This document shows, in pieces, positions 52,070 through 64,000 of a DNA stretch of 64,000 bases (within the stretch, counting starts at the first letter, position 1; each line of letters opens with the position of its first letter). The notes beneath the pieces are model-generated. The model ran no database searches, was not told where the DNA came from, and saw nothing but the letters and a program-made list of their open reading frames with translations. The translations under genes were made by a program, and so were the position numbers. This stretch comes from Flavimobilis rhizosphaerae (lineage in GTDB: Bacteria > Actinomycetota > Actinomycetes > Actinomycetales > Cellulomonadaceae), in NCBI RefSeq assembly GCF_014852685.1, contig NZ_JACZDF010000002.1, positions 248,001 to 312,000 on the forward strand, given 5' to 3'.

Positions 52070-52765
52070 TCCAACATGGCCTTGTCGAAGGCGCGTGCCG
52101 AGTCCGTGGCGGATCGACTGCGTCCCATCCTCGGGTCGACGTTCGTCGTGAAGACCGAGGGGCGTGGCTCGAAGGAGCCGAAGGTCAAGAACACGAGCGA
52201 CGATGCCCGAGCGGCCAACCGTCGTGTCGAGATCACGTTCACCGGTCGCTCGGCGAACAAGCTCGTCGTCGTCGACGACGTACCGGCCGAGCTCCCCGAC
52301 ACCTTGGGCGCGGTCGCGACGGGTCTTGGAACGGCACGCGTGCCGGCGCACCAGCTCAACCCCGAGCTCGATGCGCGGGTCGTGTCGCTGCGTCGGGTCG
52401 GGGGGCAGCTCGTCGGGGTGCTCGAGATCGCGGCACCGACGACGCGTGCGTCGACCGGGTTCCTCTTCGGCGATGCGGTTCGCACGCTCGGCAACAGGGC
52501 GGAGCGTGGCTTCGGCTTCGTATCGATCGCGAACGTCTCGCTGCTCACGCCGACGACACGCGTGTTCCCCGTCGACTTCCGGCCCGGGACGGGCACCAAC
52601 CCGGACGAGCGGCGGGTCCTCGGGTCGCAGGTCGCAGAGATGCTTCCCGTGCCGGGTGGGCCGCACCGGTACGTGTTCGTGTGGCCCGACGTCGACCCGT
52701 CGGCGTCGACCGTGACGGTCGACGCCCCGGACGCCTATCGCTTCCTCGACGTCCCGATCAGCTGA
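52070..52765 (+). pseudogene. OmpA-family lipoprotein gene (copy 2), N-terminally truncated
   Basis: The open frame from about 52076 begins in the middle of the OmpA domain (ALSKARAESVADRLRPILGS, KVKNTSDDARAANRRVEITF) and continues without break through NKLVVVDDVP and the C-terminal domain (LRRVGGQLVGVLEI) to FLDVPIS. The signal peptide, linker, beta domain and first half of the OmpA domain are missing. An ATG at 52076 exists but without secretion signal, so a functional product is unlikely. It shows what the intact C-terminus of copy 1 should be. Confidence 0.78.
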
Positions 52766-52789
52766 TCTCATCGCGTCGGCGGGGACTGC

Positions 52790-53465
52790 TCACGGTGGAG
52801 TTCGCAGGCCCTGCCGACCTCGCTCAGAACAGCAGGGCTTTCATGAGCATCTTCATGGGGCCCGAGGGCGGTTCGCTCCAGACAGGTTTCACGATCTTCG
52901 ACCCATCGACGGGCACGTCGGCACGGCCGTTGGGGACCGGTGGCACGTGGGCGGCCGAGAGCGACAAGCTCGAGCTGTTCCCGGGGCAGACGACAACGTT
53001 GACGCTGGGCTTCCCCCCGGTGGGTGGGGCCTCGATCTTCGTCATGGTGCCGGGCTTCGACGTCGTCGAGGTCCCGGTCGTGCAGGCGCCCGCAGCGCAG
53101 ATGCCGGGCTCGGCGGCGACGTGGGCCGCGTCGTCGGAGAAAGCGGGGTCCTTCGTGCCGATAGGTGGCTGCGCGGCTGTGTTCGCCGCGGGCAAGGGCT
53201 CGCGGGAACCCAAGGTCGAGGGCACGAGCGCGGAGGCTCGGGCGGCGAACCGACGAGTCGAGATCACGTTCACAGGTCGGTCGGCGAACAAGCTTGTCGT
53301 CGTGGAGGATGTGCCGACCTCGCTGCCGAAGACGGCGGGCGTCGTGGTCCCGGGAACGGGAACGGCTCAGCTGCCGGCGGACGGCACGAACCCGAAGCTC
53401 GAGGCGCGGATGCTGTCGTTGCGTCAGGCGGGCGGCCAGCTGGTCGACATCCAGGGGAAGTCCGT
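52790..53465 (+). pseudogene. OmpA-family lipoprotein gene (copy 3), internally deleted and 3'-truncated
   Basis: The frame begins inside the beta domain (MSIFMGPEGGSLQTGFTIFD, FVMVPGFDVVEVPVV), jumps after GSFVPIGGCAAVFA to the last part of the OmpA domain (GKGSREPKVEGTSAEARAAN), continues through NKLVVVEDVP and ends inside the C-terminal domain (LRQAGGQLVDIQ). The signal peptide, most of the OmpA domain and the C-terminal half of the last domain are lost. The break is followed by the rpoB upstream region. Confidence 0.75.
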
Positions 53466-53967
53466 GCACCGGATCCTGGGCTCGGGCGCGGACCACGTGC
53501 CTTCCGGGCAAGGGCGTCCTGTTGCGAGGTTCGCCGCGATGCTCGCAGGCATCTTGCCGTACGAATACGCGCGGCGTGCGGGGCTTGCGGCGGCCTGTTA
53601 TAGTCGCGAGTTGGCGTGCCTGTGGCGCGTCGCAGCCTCATGCATCAGATGGCGGGCGTGTGAGGACGAGTTCGAACCCCTCGCGGGGTTGTTGCCCGGT
53701 CGGGCTGAGGTGCTCTTCGATCGCCTCGCGCGACCGGGATACAGGTGTGATTCACCGCACCTGACCAGGATGGTTGCCCTGTGCAGCCATTCGCATTATG
53801 CTAGCGCTTTGCGCTGACGTGTGTCCTGACGTCTTGCCCGCCATCGAATCCCTGCACGCGCCGCCCACGGTATCCCACCGCTGGCCGGAGCTATGCGCGG
53901 AGCGAGGCCGGCGGTCGGGTCCGCCGAGGCGCCCAGCGTGCACTCGAACCGCAGGGAAGGACCCCTC
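53466..53967 (+). promoter_or_regulatory. rpoB upstream region with promoters
   Basis: The stretch holds no gene. A strong promoter is TTGCCC (53774-53779), 17 bases, TATGCT (53797-53802). A second possible start is the extended -10 TGTTATAGT at 53596-53604, without a good -35. The leader from about 53809 to rpoB is about 160 bases. Parts of the region recur in decayed form at 49948-50103. Confidence 0.7.
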
Positions 53968-57477
<3,510 letters not shown>

Positions 57478-57594
57478 CCTCGGGCGCGCGGCCCGCTCCG
57501 CACACGATGCGGGCCGCGCGAGCCTGACACCACTTTTTCGAGAATGACGCCGGGGCGGGGGCCCCGCCCCGGCGGACCACGGAAGTAGGACACA

Positions 57595-61473
<3,879 letters not shown>

Positions 61474-61494
61474 GTCGTTGACCGACCGTCATGA

Positions 61495-61530
61495 CCGAGA
61501 GGCCCGTCGCACGTGCGGCGGGCCTCTCGG
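61495..61530 (+). terminator. Terminator after rpoC
   Basis: Adjacent 18-base arms (61495-61512, 61513-61530) pair with one wobble and form a long hairpin closed through CACGTG. It lies 22 bases after the rpoC stop. Confidence 0.8.
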
Positions 61531-61580
61531 CCGTCGGAGACCGGTGCGCGGGATCACAGTTCTCGCGTGCGCTCGTCCTT

Positions 61581-61610
61581 TGACAGTGCGGGATCGCCGT
61601 CGTTAGTGTT
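61581..61610 (+). promoter_or_regulatory. Promoter of the str operon (rpsL-rpsG-fusA)
   Basis: A consensus -35 TTGACA (61581-61586) and -10 TAGTGT (61605-61610) are 18 bases apart. This is the best sigma70-type promoter in the window. Confidence 0.75.
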
Positions 61611-61946
61611 GGACACTGTGCCCGCGCCGTCGGGCATCCGCATGCGCACGGCCGGTTCGTCCGGCGGACGCGGCGGAGGCGATGCCCCGCGAAGTGGGCG
61701 TGACACCTGGTGCCACGCCGGCCTCCCGGGGGATCGACGCCGTGCCACGCACGGATGTTCCCGACGGTCATGCAGGCATTCCGGACGGCAGGGCTTCACC
61801 GCCCAGCCTGACGGACCATCGAGCCGGTGGTAGTTGGCGTTCCGTCCCCACGGAGTGGGGGCGGGTGTGCGCCGTGCTGCCGGCGCGACACAGACCACAC
61901 CCGGCGGGGCGCGGCCCCGCTCAGCTCGAGAAGACACGGAGACGTA
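61611..61946 (+). other. Long rpsL leader
   Basis: About 330 untranslated bases separate the promoter from rpsL. I see no gene and no clear known riboswitch; the length alone suggests a regulated leader. No intrinsic terminator with T-run was found. Confidence 0.4.
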
Positions 61947-62321
61947 GTGCCTACGATCCAGCAGCTCGTCCGCAAGGGGCGGACCTCCAAGGCCGGGAAG
62001 TCGAAGACTCCCGCGCTCAAGGGCTCCCCGCAGCGGCGTGGCGTGTGCACCCGCGTGTACACCACCACCCCCAAGAAGCCGAACTCGGCGCTTCGGAAGG
62101 TCGCCCGTGTGCGCCTCTCGAGCCAGATCGAGGTCACCGCGTACATCCCGGGTGTCGGCCACAACCTCCAGGAGCACTCGATCGTGCTCGTGCGCGGCGG
62201 TCGTGTGAAGGACCTCCCCGGTGTTCGCTACAAGATCGTCCGTGGCGCGCTCGACACCCAGGGCGTCAAGAACCGCAAGCAGGCGCGCAGCCGCTACGGC
62301 GCGAAGAAGGAGAAGGCCTGA
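61947..62321 (+). CDS. rpsL: 30S ribosomal protein S12
   Basis: The 124-residue protein starts with GTG ([20 protein letters not shown]). The decoding-site loops are intact: [17 protein letters not shown] (Lys43 equivalent) and [12 protein letters not shown] (Lys88 equivalent), so the streptomycin-sensitive form is expected. The stop shares a base with the rpsG start (TGATG). Confidence 0.98.
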   Translation: MPTIQQLVRKGRTSKAGKSKTPALKGSPQRRGVCTRVYTTTPKKPNSALRKVARVRLSSQIEVTAYIPGVGHNLQEHSIVLVRGGRVKDLPGVRYKIVRGALDTQGVKNRKQARSRYGAKKEKA

Positions 62322-62791
62322 TGCCTCGTAAGGGTCCGGCCCCGAAGCGGCCGATCATCGTCGACCCGGTCTACGGATCGCCCGTCGTCACGCAGCTCAT
62401 CAACAAGGTTCTCCTCGACGGCAAGAAGACGACGGCCGAGGCCATCGTCTACGGCGCGCTCGAGGGTGTCCGCGCGAAGGTTGACGGCGACCCCGTCGTC
62501 GTGCTCAAGCGCGCGCTCGAGAACATCCGTCCGGCGCTCGAGGTCCGCTCGCGCCGCGTCGGTGGTGCGACCTACCAGGTCCCCGTCGAGGTCCGCCCGA
62601 CGCGTCAGACGACGCTCGCGCTCCGTTGGCTCACCGACTTCTCGCGCGCCCGTCGCGAGAAGACGATGACCGAGCGCCTCATGAACGAGATCCTCGACGC
62701 CTCGAACGGCCTCGGCGCCGCGGTCAAGCGACGCGAGGACATGCACAAGATGGCGGAGTCCAACAGGGCGTTCGCGCACTACCGCTGGTGA
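62321..62791 (+). CDS. rpsG: 30S ribosomal protein S7
   Basis: The 156-residue protein [20 protein letters not shown] has the S7 core ([58 protein letters not shown]). It binds the 3' major domain of 16S rRNA and organises the head. It follows rpsL directly and precedes fusA. Confidence 0.98.
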   Translation: MPRKGPAPKRPIIVDPVYGSPVVTQLINKVLLDGKKTTAEAIVYGALEGVRAKVDGDPVVVLKRALENIRPALEVRSRRVGGATYQVPVEVRPTRQTTLALRWLTDFSRARREKTMTERLMNEILDASNGLGAAVKRREDMHKMAESNRAFAHYRW

Positions 62792-62884
62792 TTCCCGTGA
62801 GGCGCCCCGGACAACCCGGGGCGCCTCCGGCACGCGGGCTCGCGCCCGTTCGACGTCGACCTCCCACCACTAAGGGGAAAACTC

Positions 62885-64000
<1,116 letters not shown>

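Overview
The window is very GC-rich DNA with GTG/TTG starts, leaderless-looking promoters and the gene order thrT-metT-rpmG-hadA/B-like ... trpT-secE-nusG-rplK-rplA ... rplJ-rplL ... rpoB-rpoC ... rpsL-rpsG-fusA. That order is the one known from actinobacteria such as Mycobacterium. The GH18 chitinase with CBM5/12 modules, a MurB next to the dehydratase pair and the overall protein style suggest a Micrococcales actinobacterium (Cellulomonas/Sanguibacter-like). The genus is inference.

Layout. 1-1596: end of a SNF2-type helicase. 1817-2745: three small envelope or unknown genes. 2827-4503: NERD-domain superfamily I helicase, followed by a gutted alpha/beta-hydrolase pseudogene. 5081-11079: HTH-TM-DUF2690 protein, FAD dehydrogenase, secreted Ig-like protein, AEC transporter and MYG1-family protein. 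11248-12638: tRNA-Thr, tRNA-Met, rpmG and two MaoC-type dehydratases. 12724-16647: LacI repressor divergent from two tandem paralogous MFS transporters, with a perfect operator palindrome. 16716-23440: murB, an APH-fold kinase, a Ser/Pro/Val repeat protein, and a minus-strand operon of adenosine deaminase-like enzyme, histidine kinase and response regulator. 23631-26234: tRNA-Trp, secE, nusG, rplK, rplA. 26437-32294: an operon-like set of sigma factor, putative regulator, intracellular subtilase with hexapeptide repeats, and TPR-CHAT protease. 32454-33962: secreted chitinase. 34213-35424: rplJ-rplL behind a leader with an intrinsic terminator (attenuator). 35574-36674: zinc-ribbon membrane protein. 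36779-49801: a two-directional Tad-type pilus locus. 50160-53465: a decayed tandem array of OmpA-family lipoprotein genes. 53774 onward: rpoB promoter, rpoB, rpoC, then rpsL, rpsG and the start of fusA.

The transcription/translation backbone is conserved and accessory blocks are inserted at its natural joints. Three blocks stand out. First, the sigma/regulator/subtilase/CHAT operon looks like an intracellular protease-cascade (conflict or stress) system, with a strong hairpin between its regulatory and protease halves. Second, the Tad locus has the composition typical of Firmicutes Tad loci (Flp1-like pilin, DUF5702-like giant protein, WG-repeat protein, FHA protein). Third, the OmpA-like array lies between two diverged copies of the rpoB upstream region, and no copy in it is intact. 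All family assignments rest on reading motifs by eye; no database search was run.
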